From contig SLLR01000061.1 of the NCBI GenBank assembly GCA_007134025.1, positions 1 to 64,000 on the forward strand: a stretch of DNA of 64,000 nucleotides, written 5' to 3'. This document shows positions 1 through 8,081 of the stretch, piece after piece; the stretch's first letter is position 1; every line of letters begins with the position of its first letter. The notes beneath the pieces are model-generated. The model saw only the letters and a list, made by a program, of their open reading frames with translations. It was not told the origin of the DNA and did not search any database. The translations under genes were made by a program, and so were the position numbers. The stretch is from Desulfuromonadaceae bacterium. GTDB taxonomy: Bacteria > Desulfobacterota > Desulfuromonadia > Desulfuromonadales > Syntrophotaleaceae.

Positions 1-681
1 GGCGGCGACGGCCCTTTCGGGCGGGAATTGTGGCGTACCGACGGTACGGCCCTGGGCACGGAGTTGGTCAAGGATATTCACCCCGGCCCGGGTTCATCCC
101 GCCCCATGAGTCTTTTCCTGTACGACGACATTCTGTTGTTTTCAGCCAACGACGGATCTTCGGGGTTTGAACTGTGGCGTAGCGACGGAACCGCAGAAGG
201 TACCTGGAAGGTCAGGGACATTTACCCCGGACCGGGGAGTTCCTATCCGCTGTTCATTGTTCGCTGTGGCGATCGCGCCTTGTTCTCTGCTGACGATGGC
301 GCGCACGGCAAGGAGCTGTGGGTGACGGACGGTACCACCGAAGGCACGGTCATGGTCAAGGACATTCATCCCGGTTGGCAAGGCTCGCGGCCCTATTATC
401 TGACCCGGATCGGCGATCAGGTATTCTTTTCTGCCGACGACGGGTTGCATGGTCGGGAACTCTGGATGAGTGATGGAACGCCAGGCGGCACCCGGATGGT
501 CAAGGACATCAATCGGGGCCGGGGCGGATCTTCCCTTTCACATTTTTCCGCGGTCAACGGCCTGCTGTTCTTTCGGGCCAACGACGGTCTTCATGGTCGG
601 GAGCTGTGGGTCAGCGACGGAACCGCTGAGGGCACCCGCATGGTCAAGGATATCAACCCGGGATCGTCGCCGTCGGGCTGA
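1..681 (+). CDS. ELWxxDGT-repeat protein, 5' end missing
   Basis: This is the C-terminal part of a protein that runs in from the left edge; the frame is open from base 1 and stops with TGA at 679-681. It holds five copies of a roughly 48-residue repeat with the core ELWxxDGTxxGT, followed by VKDI and a Pro/Gly/Ser-rich turn, then an F-x-A-N/D-DG-x-x-G segment. Such repeats occur in predicted beta-propeller-like secreted or surface proteins of bacteria; the biochemical role is not known. No C-terminal anchor or secretion domain follows the last repeat. The start and any signal peptide lie outside the window. Confidence 0.8.
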   Translation, partial: GGDGPFGRELWRTDGTALGTELVKDIHPGPGSSRPMSLFLYDDILLFSANDGSSGFELWRSDGTAEGTWKVRDIYPGPGSSYPLFIVRCGDRALFSADDGAHGKELWVTDGTTEGTVMVKDIHPGWQGSRPYYLTRIGDQVFFSADDGLHGRELWMSDGTPGGTRMVKDINRGRGGSSLSHFSAVNGLLFFRANDGLHGRELWVSDGTAEGTRMVKDINPGSSPSG

Positions 682-714
682 GAACAGGACGGAATTGGCA
701 GCTGCGCCGTGGTT

Positions 715-1347
715 CTAAACAAGCGTGAAGACGGCCATCTGGCTGGGGCTTCCCAGGTCGGGGTCGGCAGGGCCGATGTCGGTAAAGATCGCCCGATAAC
801 CGTTGCGGGCCGCCGCACCGCAAGCCCATTTGCGAAATTTGAAACGACTCCACTCAAAACGGTGATCGGCGTGGCGCAGGACTCCCGGCGCCAGACCGTA
901 AAGGGGGTTGTAGTCGGCGTTGGGGGTGGTGACAACGAGGATTTTGGGGCGGAAGTCGCAAAGGATGCTTTTTTCGACGACGGAGAGGCGGCCGGGCTCG
1001 ATGTGCTCGATGGTTTCCAGCAGTACTGCTCCCTGATACTCGGCAAAGTCAGACAGGGAGCAGGTGAAGGAAGCCAGCTGCAGGGCCAGGCGGCGATTCT
1101 CGCCAAGATGACCGGCGGCGGAAAGTAGCTGGTGCGCCGCCGAAAGGGCTTTCGGGGCGATGTCGATGCCGGTGATGCGGTTGAACAGTGGTTCCCGGGC
1201 CAGTCGAAGCAGCAGTTCTCCTCCACCACAGCCGAGGTCGAGAACGGTTTTTACGCCACCCTGGAGCAGCGCACGAACCACGCTCTCCAGTCGTTGTTCA
1301 TGCAGGGAAGTGGCCGTTTCGTCCCGCAGGTCGTCGTAGCGTTTCAT
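715..1347 (-). CDS. Solo Hen1-like 3'-terminal RNA ribose 2'-O-methyltransferase domain
   Basis: The 210-residue protein is a class I SAM methyltransferase: motif I is LDLGCGGGE (residues 36-44) and an acidic IDIAP follows at 61-65. It carries the features that mark the Hen1 family: E111, E114 and H115 in ETIEH, then TTPNADYN, and H162 within RHADHRFEW. In bacterial Hen1 these two Glu and two His bind the metal that positions the terminal ribose 2'-OH. Bacterial Hen1 is normally about 450-500 residues, with an N-terminal ligase-activating domain, and is encoded beside Pnkp. Here only the methyltransferase domain is present and no Pnkp or ligase gene is nearby. ATG at 1347 has GGGGA upstream. 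The family call is from motifs; RNA substrate and role are inferred. Confidence 0.75.
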   Translation of the reverse strand: MKRYDDLRDETATSLHEQRLESVVRALLQGGVKTVLDLGCGGGELLLRLAREPLFNRITGIDIAPKALSAAHQLLSAAGHLGENRRLALQLASFTCSLSDFAEYQGAVLLETIEHIEPGRLSVVEKSILCDFRPKILVVTTPNADYNPLYGLAPGVLRHADHRFEWSRFKFRKWACGAAARNGYRAIFTDIGPADPDLGSPSQMAVFTLV

Positions 1348-1393
1348 CGAAAAAAATCCCCTTGGACCTGACGGCTGTGCTGCTGCCGGAGCG

Positions 1394-1433
1394 AAAATAA
1401 AAACAGGGACCAGCTGGCTGGCTGGTCCCTGTT
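1394..1433 (-). terminator. Rho-independent terminator after initiator tRNA
   Basis: On the minus strand the arms at 1421-1433 and 1402-1414 form a 13-bp perfect stem (core ACAGGGACCAGC) with a 6-nt loop, followed by TTTTATTTT. It lies just 3' of the tRNA gene and before the methyltransferase gene. Confidence 0.85.
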
Positions 1434-1441
1434 GGTACGCT

Positions 1442-1518
<77 letters not shown>

Positions 1519-1684
1519 TCACTGAGGTGTGAAGATAAGGGATAGCCGCGGGATTGTCAACCCCTTGGCGGAAAAAATATGACAAAGGCCGGCAGCCCCA
1601 CGATCTCAAGCGGTTCGATGGAAAGCTTGCTGGCGGGACCGGAGCCTGCTACAATTCCAAACATCTTATCCGCTGGAGCTTTGC

Positions 1685-1861
1685 TTGGCTGAGAAACCCG
1701 CAAAACCCGCCTATAACGCCCTCTGTGCCCGGTGTGTGCGGTCCTGCCGCCAGCCTGCAGGCAGTCTGCTGATCGAGTGTCCCCGTTATCTTCCCCGTCC
1801 CTTTCCCATCGAGACCCACCGCTTCGATCAACTTGATCTGTTCGGCAAATCGGGAAAATAG
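1685..1861 (+). CDS. Small Cys-rich protein (58 aa), TTG start
   Basis: A 58-residue frame begins with TTG at 1685, six bases after a GGAG ribosome-binding site (1675-1678), and ends at TAG 1859-1861. The product has four cysteines (C14, C17, C21, C32) spaced C-x2-C-x3-C-x10-C inside YNALCARCVRSC and IECPRY. This could bind a metal as a small zinc-ribbon-like fold or an Fe-S site. The rest is proline- and arginine-rich. It sits alone between the tRNA gene and convergent serA. I do not recognise the family by name; the ordered Cys pattern and the good ribosome-binding site argue that it is a real gene. Confidence 0.55.
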   Translation: MAEKPAKPAYNALCARCVRSCRQPAGSLLIECPRYLPRPFPIETHRFDQLDLFGKSGK

Positions 1862-1904
1862 CCGGCCGCCCGCGCTCGGTTTCGGGCAGCTGCGGTCGAT
1901 GTGA

Positions 1905-3506
1905 TCAGGCGATGGCCTTGATCAGGTGAAGGTATTTGATGAAGTTTGCGTCCACCGTCTGGCCGATCTCGTCTACCACGTTGCCGGGAACGGCCGAATC
2001 AAGGGACAGGATGACCATGGCCTCGCCCTGCTTCTGTTTACGCCCCAGGTTCATGGCGGCGATGTTGATCTCGTGCTCGCCCATGACCTGGCCGATTTTG
2101 CCGATCATGCCGGGACGATCCTCGTAGGTGATCAGCAGCATGTGCTCTTCGGGGGCGAAATCGACCCGGTAGTCCCGCAACTGGACGATGCGGGGCTGGC
2201 CCTCGAAATGGGTGCCGGTGATGGATCGGCGGACGTTGGCGCCCTCGATGGTAATCGATATGGTGCTGGAAAAGGTTTCCGCGTTGCCGCTCTGCTCCAC
2301 CGCCACGGCGATGCCCATGTCTTCGGCGATGAGAGAGGCGTTCACCATGTTGACGTCCTGCTCGACCTTGTTGTTGAGCAGCGCTGCCAGGCCGCAGACG
2401 GTGAGGGGGTTGCAGTCGCAGTTGGCCACCTGTCCCTGATAACTGAAGGTCACCTTGTTAAGGTTGGTGTCGGCCAGTTGGGCGACGAATTCGGCCATGA
2501 TGTTGACCAGGTTGAGGAAAGGCCGCATCCGGTCCATTTCAGCGCTGTCAAAGCGGGGGATGTTGGCGGCGTAGGTCAAAGGCTGTTCGTTGATATAAAG
2601 GACGATGTCCCTGCACACGTCGATGGACACGTTGATCTGGGCTTCCACGCTGGAAGCCGCCAGATGGGGGATGGACAGAACCCGTTCATGGCCTATGAGT
2701 TGCTTGACTTTGTCGGTCCGAGGGGGTTCCTCGCTCCAGACATCGATACCGGCGCCAGCGACCTTGCCGCTCTGCAGGGCCTCAAGCAGGGCGGCTTCGT
2801 CGATGACGCCGCCGCGTGCAGTGTTGAACAGCATCACGCCGTCCTTCATCTGGGTCAGGCGCTCGGCGTTGATGAGGTTGCGGGTGCCGTCCGTGAGGGG
2901 TACGTGGACGGTGATGAAGTCGGCGCTTCGGACCAGTTCATCGAGGGAAACCAGGCGCACACCGAGGTCATCAGCACGTTTTTCCGAGATATAGGGGTCG
3001 CATCCGATCACCTCGCAGCCAAAGGCCTTGAGGCGGGTGGCGACACCGCCGCCGATCTTGCTCAGGCCGATGACTCCGGCGACCTTGTCCTTCAGTTCGC
3101 TGGCTTTGAAAGCGTTGCGATCCCATGCTCCGTCCTTGAGGCTGGCGTCGGCGGGAATCAGCTTACGGCAGCAACCGAGGATCAGCGCCATGGTGTGCTC
3201 AATGACACTATTGACGTTGCCAAAAGGCGCGTTGCAGACGATGATGCCTCGCTCGCTGGCCGCCTTGACGTCCACATTGTCGAGACCAACGCCGGCCCGG
3301 GCGACCAGTTTGAGTTTTTTGCCGGCTTCGAGCAGTTCGCGGTCGGCCTTGGTGGCGCTGCGAATGATCAGCCCCTCGTAGTTGCCAATCGCGCCAAGCA
3401 ATTCTTCCCGACTCATACCGAGGCGGACGTCGAGTTCGGCCCGGGGTTCTTTTTCAAGGATCAGCAGACCTTCTTTTGCCAGTTTTTCGGTTACCAGAAT
3501 TTTCAT
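1905..3506 (-). CDS. serA: D-3-phosphoglycerate dehydrogenase SerA
   Basis: This NAD-dependent enzyme oxidises 3-phosphoglycerate to 3-phosphohydroxypyruvate, the first step of serine synthesis. The 533-residue product is the long type: a split substrate domain, a Rossmann domain with catalytic motifs HVPLT, NTARGGVIDE and IPHLAASSVEAQ, then an intervening ASB domain and a C-terminal ACT domain (TYEDRPGMIGKIGQVM) that usually senses serine. ATG at 3506 has AAGGAAG just upstream; an in-frame TTG at 3521 lies inside that ribosome-binding site and is unlikely. One oddity: the nucleotide-binding fingerprint reads GLSKIG, with Ser in place of the second Gly of GxGxxG, a single-base difference from the norm. 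Confidence 0.95.
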   Translation of the reverse strand: MKILVTEKLAKEGLLILEKEPRAELDVRLGMSREELLGAIGNYEGLIIRSATKADRELLEAGKKLKLVARAGVGLDNVDVKAASERGIIVCNAPFGNVNSVIEHTMALILGCCRKLIPADASLKDGAWDRNAFKASELKDKVAGVIGLSKIGGGVATRLKAFGCEVIGCDPYISEKRADDLGVRLVSLDELVRSADFITVHVPLTDGTRNLINAERLTQMKDGVMLFNTARGGVIDEAALLEALQSGKVAGAGIDVWSEEPPRTDKVKQLIGHERVLSIPHLAASSVEAQINVSIDVCRDIVLYINEQPLTYAANIPRFDSAEMDRMRPFLNLVNIMAEFVAQLADTNLNKVTFSYQGQVANCDCNPLTVCGLAALLNNKVEQDVNMVNASLIAEDMGIAVAVEQSGNAETFSSTISITIEGANVRRSITGTHFEGQPRIVQLRDYRVDFAPEEHMLLITYEDRPGMIGKIGQVMGEHEINIAAMNLGRKQKQGEAMVILSLDSAVPGNVVDEIGQTVDANFIKYLHLIKAIA

Positions 3507-3604
3507 GTCGTCTTCCTTCAAAGAGAAAATTCATGCGCGGCGGCAAGGCCGAAGGCGTGGGGTCCGCGAAGGTCGTGCAGGTGCGGAAAGAGCCTTTCGG
3601 TAAC

Positions 3605-3620
3605 GGGGACTTAAGTCCCC
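3605..3620. promoter_or_regulatory. Perfect 16-bp palindrome upstream of serA
   Basis: GGGGACTTAAGTCCCC is a perfect palindrome about 100 bp upstream of the serA start and about 150 bp downstream of the esterase stop. No T-run follows on either strand, so it is not a typical terminator. A dimeric regulator site or an RNA hairpin are both possible; no regulator is assigned. Confidence 0.35.
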
Positions 3621-3769
3621 GGCCCGGGCATGAAAAGATAGGGGCAAGGCGGGTTGAACGGGGGCCATCATATATAAAACCAGGGGCTTTGGCCAGTAAA
3701 TTTCAACGCGACGAGATCCTGTTGCCTGATGGCGGGGAGAGATTTTTTCAGGGGCAATCCGCTCCGTTT

Positions 3770-4390
3770 TTAGCCGCCTGCAGCCAGTTGGCCGGCCAGT
3801 GCTTCGGCCAGCCTGAGGTAACCTGCGGCATTGGGGTGAACGGTATCGCTCCTCAGCTCGCCCTGCGAGAGAATCTTTGGCAGGCTTGTGTCATAGGGAA
3901 TACGGTAGTGCTCCGCCAGTTCCCTGTAGAAGGGGGGTGGCCTCAGCCTGAGCCCCGGGTGGGGAACCCCCAGCAGCAGGACTTGCGCTCCGCTGTCCCG
4001 AATCATTTCAATCATGATGGCCAGATTGGTAGCAGTTTGGGCCGGATCGTGCCGGCGAAGCAGGTCGTTGCCGCCGTGGCACAGCATCACCAGCGCCGGC
4101 TGGTGGCGTTCGAGCAGGGCGGGCAGGCGGGCCAGGCCCTCGCCGCTGAGTTCGCCGGGTTGTCCGGCGTTGATGACGGGGTGACCGGTGAGTCGTTGCA
4201 AAACCGCCGGATAGCTGTCTGTGCCGGCGGCACCGGTTCCCGCGGTAAGGCTGTCGCCAAAAGCCAGAATCAACGCATTGGGCGCCAGTGGAGCGAGATG
4301 CGGTGCGCGCTCCCGACAGGAGGAACAGAATGCTCCCGCTACAAGACAAAGAGTCAGGAGCAGGGCAGCACCCCAAAGCGGTCTGAACAT
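3770..4390 (-). CDS. SGNH/GDSL-family esterase (TesA-like)
   Basis: The 206-residue product is an SGNH-hydrolase. Block I is FGDSLTAG with nucleophile S47, the oxyanion block is HGGNDLL, and the catalytic Asp/His pair is in DTVHP near the C-terminus. An N-terminal hydrophobic stretch (residues 7-22) is a signal sequence or anchor, so the enzyme should act in the periplasm, as E. coli TesA does on thioesters and lysophospholipids. I chose ATG 4390, which has GGAG seven bases upstream; the longer GTG start at 4429 lacks a ribosome-binding site. It is a single gene, divergent from uup. The actual ester substrate is unknown. Confidence 0.85.
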   Translation of the reverse strand: MFRPLWGAALLLTLCLVAGAFCSSCRERAPHLAPLAPNALILAFGDSLTAGTGAAGTDSYPAVLQRLTGHPVINAGQPGELSGEGLARLPALLERHQPALVMLCHGGNDLLRRHDPAQTATNLAIMIEMIRDSGAQVLLLGVPHPGLRLRPPPFYRELAEHYRIPYDTSLPKILSQGELRSDTVHPNAAGYLRLAEALAGQLAAGG

Positions 4391-4534
4391 GGCGTCTCCG
4401 TAACGGCAAAGGAATGAGGTCTGTTTCACTGTCGATCAATCGGCCCGTTCTGTCAAGGCAGGGCAGCGTTGACCGGACGCAGTTGCATCATCTTCGAGCT
4501 TTGTTGCCGGGCCATGGGGATTAGTTCTTTTCCC

Positions 4535-4563
4535 GCTGCCGGTCTTTTGCCATAATCGGCAGC
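4535..4563. promoter_or_regulatory. Inverted repeat enclosing a -10-like hexamer before uup
   Basis: GCTGCCG (4535-4541) and CGGCAGC (4557-4563) flank CATAAT (4551-4556), a fair -10 match. It lies about 70 bp before the uup start in the intergenic region shared with the divergent esterase. It may be an operator over the promoter. There is no convincing -35. Confidence 0.25.
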
Positions 4564-4631
4564 AATCTGCTGATTTCAATCACCGAAAGGACTTTTGCGG
4601 CTTTTCGAGAAATGGAAGGACGAACGATTTT

Positions 4632-6530
4632 ATGGTGTTGCTCAATCTGCGCGATATTCAACTCGCCTTTGGTGGCCCGCCGTTGCTTGACGGCGTCAAT
4701 CTGCAGGTCAGACGGGGCGAACGGATCTGTCTGCTGGGTCGCAACGGCGCGGGAAAATCCACGCTGCTGGGACTAGTGGCGGGGGAATTGGTCGCCGACG
4801 GGGGGACCGTGGAGCGGCGCCAAGGCCTCAAGGTCTCCTGTCTGCCCCAGCAAATGCCGCCGGAAATGGGCGGCACGGTGCTGGAGGTGGTGCTGGCCGG
4901 TCTCGGACCGGCCGGGGAACGGATAACTCGGGCCCAGCAGTTGAGCCGCCTTGCCGAAACCACCGGCAATGACGCTGTTCTGGCCGAATTGCTGGAATTG
5001 CAACAGCAGATCGAAGAAGCAGGAGGCTGGCAGCCAATGCAGGTGGTGGAGCAGGTGTTGACCCGCCTCAAGCTGGAAGCGGAGGCTGTGGTCGACAGCC
5101 TTTCGGGGGGCGTCATGCGGCGGGTGCTGCTGGCTCGGGCGCTGGTCGGAGAACCGGACGTGCTGTTGCTGGATGAACCGACCAACCATCTGGATATCGA
5201 GTCCATTCAATGGCTTGAGGACTATCTGCTGCGCAGCCACCTGACCCTGCTTTTTGTCACTCACGACCGGGCTTTTTTGCGGGCTCTGGCCACTCGCATT
5301 GTCGAACTGGAGCGTGGTTCTCTGTTCGATTTTGCCTGTGATTACGAGACTTTTTTGCTGCGTCGCGAGGAACAGCAGCAGGCCGAGGAAAAAGCCTGGG
5401 CCCGTTTTGATCGCAAGCTGGCCGAAGAGGAGGTCTGGATTCGCCAGGGCATCAAGGCTCGGCGAACCCGCAACGAAGGCCGGGTGCGGGCTTTACAGCA
5501 GATGCGGGAAGAGCATCGTCAGCGGCGCACTCGCGCCGGAACGGCCCGCCTGCAGCTGGAGGAGGCCCGTCGCAGCGGCCGGGTGGTGATCGAGGCCGAG
5601 GGACTGGGTTTCGGCTTTGGCGAGCAGACGGTGATACGGGATTTTTCTACGACTGTGCTGCGGGGTGACCGGGTCGGGATTATCGGACCCAACGGGGCCG
5701 GCAAGACCACCCTGCTGAAGCTGCTGCTGGGCCGACTGACGCCCCGGGAGGGCCGGGTGAAACTCGGAACCCGATTGGAAATTGTCTACTTCGACCAGTT
5801 TCGAGAGCAGCTCGACCCCGCTCTGACCGTGCAGCAGAATCTCTCCGGGGATCAGGACACGGTCATTGTCGGCGACCGCCAGCGGCATGTCTATGGCTAT
5901 CTTCAGGATTTTCTGTTTACTCCCGACCGAGCCCGCAGTCCGGTACGGATCCTTTCAGGGGGCGAGCGCAACCGATTGTTGCTGGCCAAGCTGTTTACCC
6001 GCCCGGCCAACCTGCTGGTGCTGGACGAACCGACCAACGATCTCGATCTGGAGACCCTGGACCTTCTCGAAGAGCGGCTGGCCGATTATCAGGGGACCCT
6101 GTTCCTGGTCAGTCACGACCGGGAATTTATCAACCGGGTGGTGACCAGCAGCCTGGTTTTTGAAGGAGACGGGCGGGTCGCCGGGTATGTTGGCGGATAT
6201 GATGACTGGTTGAGCCAGCGGCCCGTCGCCCCTGCGGATTCGCCCACGAGTCGCGACAACTCTTCGGCCGAGGACCGCTCCAGACCTTCTCGGGAACGAC
6301 CGCGCAAGCTGACCTTCAAGGAGCGTCAGGAAATCGAAGGTCTGCCTCGACGCATTGATGGGCTGGAAGCGGAAATCGCGACTCTGCACCAGCAGTTGGC
6401 CGATCCGGATCTGTATCGTCATCGGGGACAGCAGGTGGCCGGAATGCAGCAACGACTGGCCGCCGTCGAAGAGGAACTGGAGCGGACTTTTGCCCGCTGG
6501 GAAGAGTTGGACGGACTTGAGACCCTCTGA
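4632..6530 (+). CDS. uup: ABC-F ATPase Uup
   Basis: A cytosolic ABC-F protein of 632 residues with two ATPase domains and no membrane segments. Domain 1 has Walker A GRNGAGKST (36-44) and signature LSGGVMRRV; domain 2 has GPNGAGKTT and LSGGERNRL. Both have Walker B followed by DEPTNHLD or DEPTNDLD. A linker rich in charged residues separates them. The C-terminal ~75 residues form a predicted coiled coil (from KLTFKERQEIEGLP), which is the Uup hallmark and binds DNA or branched nucleic acids in E. coli. Uup acts in ribosome function and limits precise transposon excision. Length matches E. coli Uup (635). Confidence 0.93.
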   Translation: MVLLNLRDIQLAFGGPPLLDGVNLQVRRGERICLLGRNGAGKSTLLGLVAGELVADGGTVERRQGLKVSCLPQQMPPEMGGTVLEVVLAGLGPAGERITRAQQLSRLAETTGNDAVLAELLELQQQIEEAGGWQPMQVVEQVLTRLKLEAEAVVDSLSGGVMRRVLLARALVGEPDVLLLDEPTNHLDIESIQWLEDYLLRSHLTLLFVTHDRAFLRALATRIVELERGSLFDFACDYETFLLRREEQQQAEEKAWARFDRKLAEEEVWIRQGIKARRTRNEGRVRALQQMREEHRQRRTRAGTARLQLEEARRSGRVVIEAEGLGFGFGEQTVIRDFSTTVLRGDRVGIIGPNGAGKTTLLKLLLGRLTPREGRVKLGTRLEIVYFDQFREQLDPALTVQQNLSGDQDTVIVGDRQRHVYGYLQDFLFTPDRARSPVRILSGGERNRLLLAKLFTRPANLLVLDEPTNDLDLETLDLLEERLADYQGTLFLVSHDREFINRVVTSSLVFEGDGRVAGYVGGYDDWLSQRPVAPADSPTSRDNSSAEDRSRPSRERPRKLTFKERQEIEGLPRRIDGLEAEIATLHQQLADPDLYRHRGQQVAGMQQRLAAVEEELERTFARWEELDGLETL

Positions 6531-6657
6531 AAAAGCTTCCCGGTGCCAACCCTGGTTCCGCGGTTGACGGGTGGCCCGGAAAGCCCGATGCTCCGACAAA
6601 AACGGCCCAGCACCGGGCGCCAGGGCACCTTCCGCATAATGCTGAAAAGGATTTGCC

Positions 6658-7101
6658 ATGACTATCGACATCACCACTCCGGCTTTGCTGTTTCCCGCCA
6701 TCTCTCTGCTGTTGCTGGCCTACACCAACCGCTTCCTTGCGTTGGCTCAGGTTATTCGCGCCCTGGCCGGTCGACTTGCCGAGAGCGACGATCTCGATCT
6801 GCGGCGGCAGGTCAACAACCTGCGCCTGCGGGTAAGGCTCATCAAATACATGCAAGGGGCCGGCATTATCAGCATTCTGCTCTGCATGGTTTCCATGGTA
6901 TGCCTGTTCGTCGATCAGGAGTACTTGGCGCGGGTCGCTTTTGTGGTCAGTCTGGCTCTGATGATCTTTTCCCTGGGCATCTCTTTCTGGGAAACCCTGC
7001 TTTCCGGGGAAGCCCTCAAGTACGAATTGCGACGCTGTGAACGTCTTCGCCACCAGACGGAAAGGGAAACACCGTCTTCGTCCAGCCCGCTGCTTCCCTG
7101 A
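6658..7101 (+). CDS. DUF2721 family membrane protein
   Basis: The 147-residue product has three hydrophobic segments: one at the N-terminus (about 8-32) and two more at about 65-87 and 93-112. A charged loop (RLAESDDLDLRRQVNNL) lies between the first and second. This arrangement matches the uncharacterised DUF2721 family of small inner-membrane proteins. The tail is Ser/Pro-rich. AAAAGG stands seven to eight bases before the ATG. It lies downstream of uup and before moxR; nothing indicates function. Confidence 0.75.
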   Translation: MTIDITTPALLFPAISLLLLAYTNRFLALAQVIRALAGRLAESDDLDLRRQVNNLRLRVRLIKYMQGAGIISILLCMVSMVCLFVDQEYLARVAFVVSLALMIFSLGISFWETLLSGEALKYELRRCERLRHQTERETPSSSSPLLP

Positions 7102-7122
7102 CAGGGCCGGAATGTTTTGCCC

Positions 7123-7151
7123 TTGACATTCTGGACGACCGGTCCAATTCT
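7123..7151 (+). promoter_or_regulatory. Possible promoter for the moxR operon
   Basis: A consensus -35 TTGACA (7123-7128) is followed after 17 bp by AATTCT (7146-7151), a poor -10. The spacer contains the palindrome GACCGGTC, a possible operator. It lies 65 bp before the moxR start. Confidence 0.3.
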
Positions 7152-7192
7152 GACCGGAAGGCTGGCAGAGAATCCCCAACAGGAGACCTCTC

Positions 7193-8056
7193 ATGACCGA
7201 CAGCGTACCTTCACTGGACCGGTTCAGCGGCAGCAGCCGCTATGTGCTGGATGAGGAACTGGGCCGAATCGTCAATGTATCCATAGTCCTGCAAATGCCT
7301 TTGCTGCTTAAAGGCGAACCGGGCACCGGCAAGACCATGCTCGCCCACGCCATTGCCGAACGTATGGCCATGCCGTTGCTGGTTCTCAATGTCAAATCCA
7401 GCATGAAGCTGGTCGAGGCTCTTTATCAATACGATACCCTGACCCGGCTCAACGACAGCCGATTCGGTGATTCGCAGCGGGATGTGAGCAACATTCGGGA
7501 CTATATCCGCATGGGCAAGATCGGCCAGGCGTTCACCGCCGACCGGCGGGTGGTGCTGCTCATTGACGAAATCGACAAGGCTGACACGGATTTTCAGGAC
7601 GATATGCTTGATGTTCTTGATCAGATGCAGTTCGACATCCTGGAAATCGATGAAACCGTCACCGCCCGTCACCGCCCGGTCATCATCATTACCTCCAACG
7701 CCAAGAAAGATCTGTCGGACCCGTTCCTGGGCCGCTGTAATTTTCACCATATTGCCTTTCCGCAACCGGACATGATGCGGCGTATCATTGCTCTGCATTT
7801 CCCCCGGATCGCCGAAGACTTGAGTGAGGCCTGCCTGGAGGCTTTTTACCGGCTGCGGGAGCTTGAGGGGGTGGAAAAAAAACCGGCCACCCGCGAGTTT
7901 CTCAACTGGCTGCGGGCACTGCAGGCGGATCCCGATTTTCATAGGGACGCGCTGCAGCGGGGATCGATTCCCTACAGGGGGCTTCTGTTTAAAAAGAGTT
8001 CCGACCTGGAGCGGGCTTTGGCGGTGTCGAAGGATGGGCCGCCGGCGGTCGTTTAA
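7193..8056 (+). CDS. MoxR-type AAA+ ATPase
   Basis: The 287-residue AAA+ ATPase has Walker A GEPGTGKT (41-48), Walker B VLLIDEIDKAD (121-131) and a sensor segment IIITSNAKKDLSDPFLGRC. MoxR ATPases pair with VWA-domain proteins and act as chaperones that insert cofactors or assemble complexes. The next gene encodes the VWA partner, 25 bp downstream, so the two form an operon. Ribosome-binding site AGGAG precedes the ATG. The client complex is not evident; no dehydrogenase or oxidase gene is adjacent. Confidence 0.88.
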   Translation: MTDSVPSLDRFSGSSRYVLDEELGRIVNVSIVLQMPLLLKGEPGTGKTMLAHAIAERMAMPLLVLNVKSSMKLVEALYQYDTLTRLNDSRFGDSQRDVSNIRDYIRMGKIGQAFTADRRVVLLIDEIDKADTDFQDDMLDVLDQMQFDILEIDETVTARHRPVIIITSNAKKDLSDPFLGRCNFHHIAFPQPDMMRRIIALHFPRIAEDLSEACLEAFYRLRELEGVEKKPATREFLNWLRALQADPDFHRDALQRGSIPYRGLLFKKSSDLERALAVSKDGPPAVV

Positions 8057-8081
8057 GGCCCTGACCGAATCGGAGAATTGC

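Noticed and set aside
1-681. ELWxxDGT repeats as DNA-level tandem repeats
   Set aside because: The repetition is clear at protein level only; the DNA copies have diverged, so it is a protein repeat domain.
1926-3614. Long open frame on the plus strand opposite serA (562 codons)
   Set aside because: It mirrors serA codon by codon, has no domain, and arises from GC-rich codon bias; serA is unambiguous.
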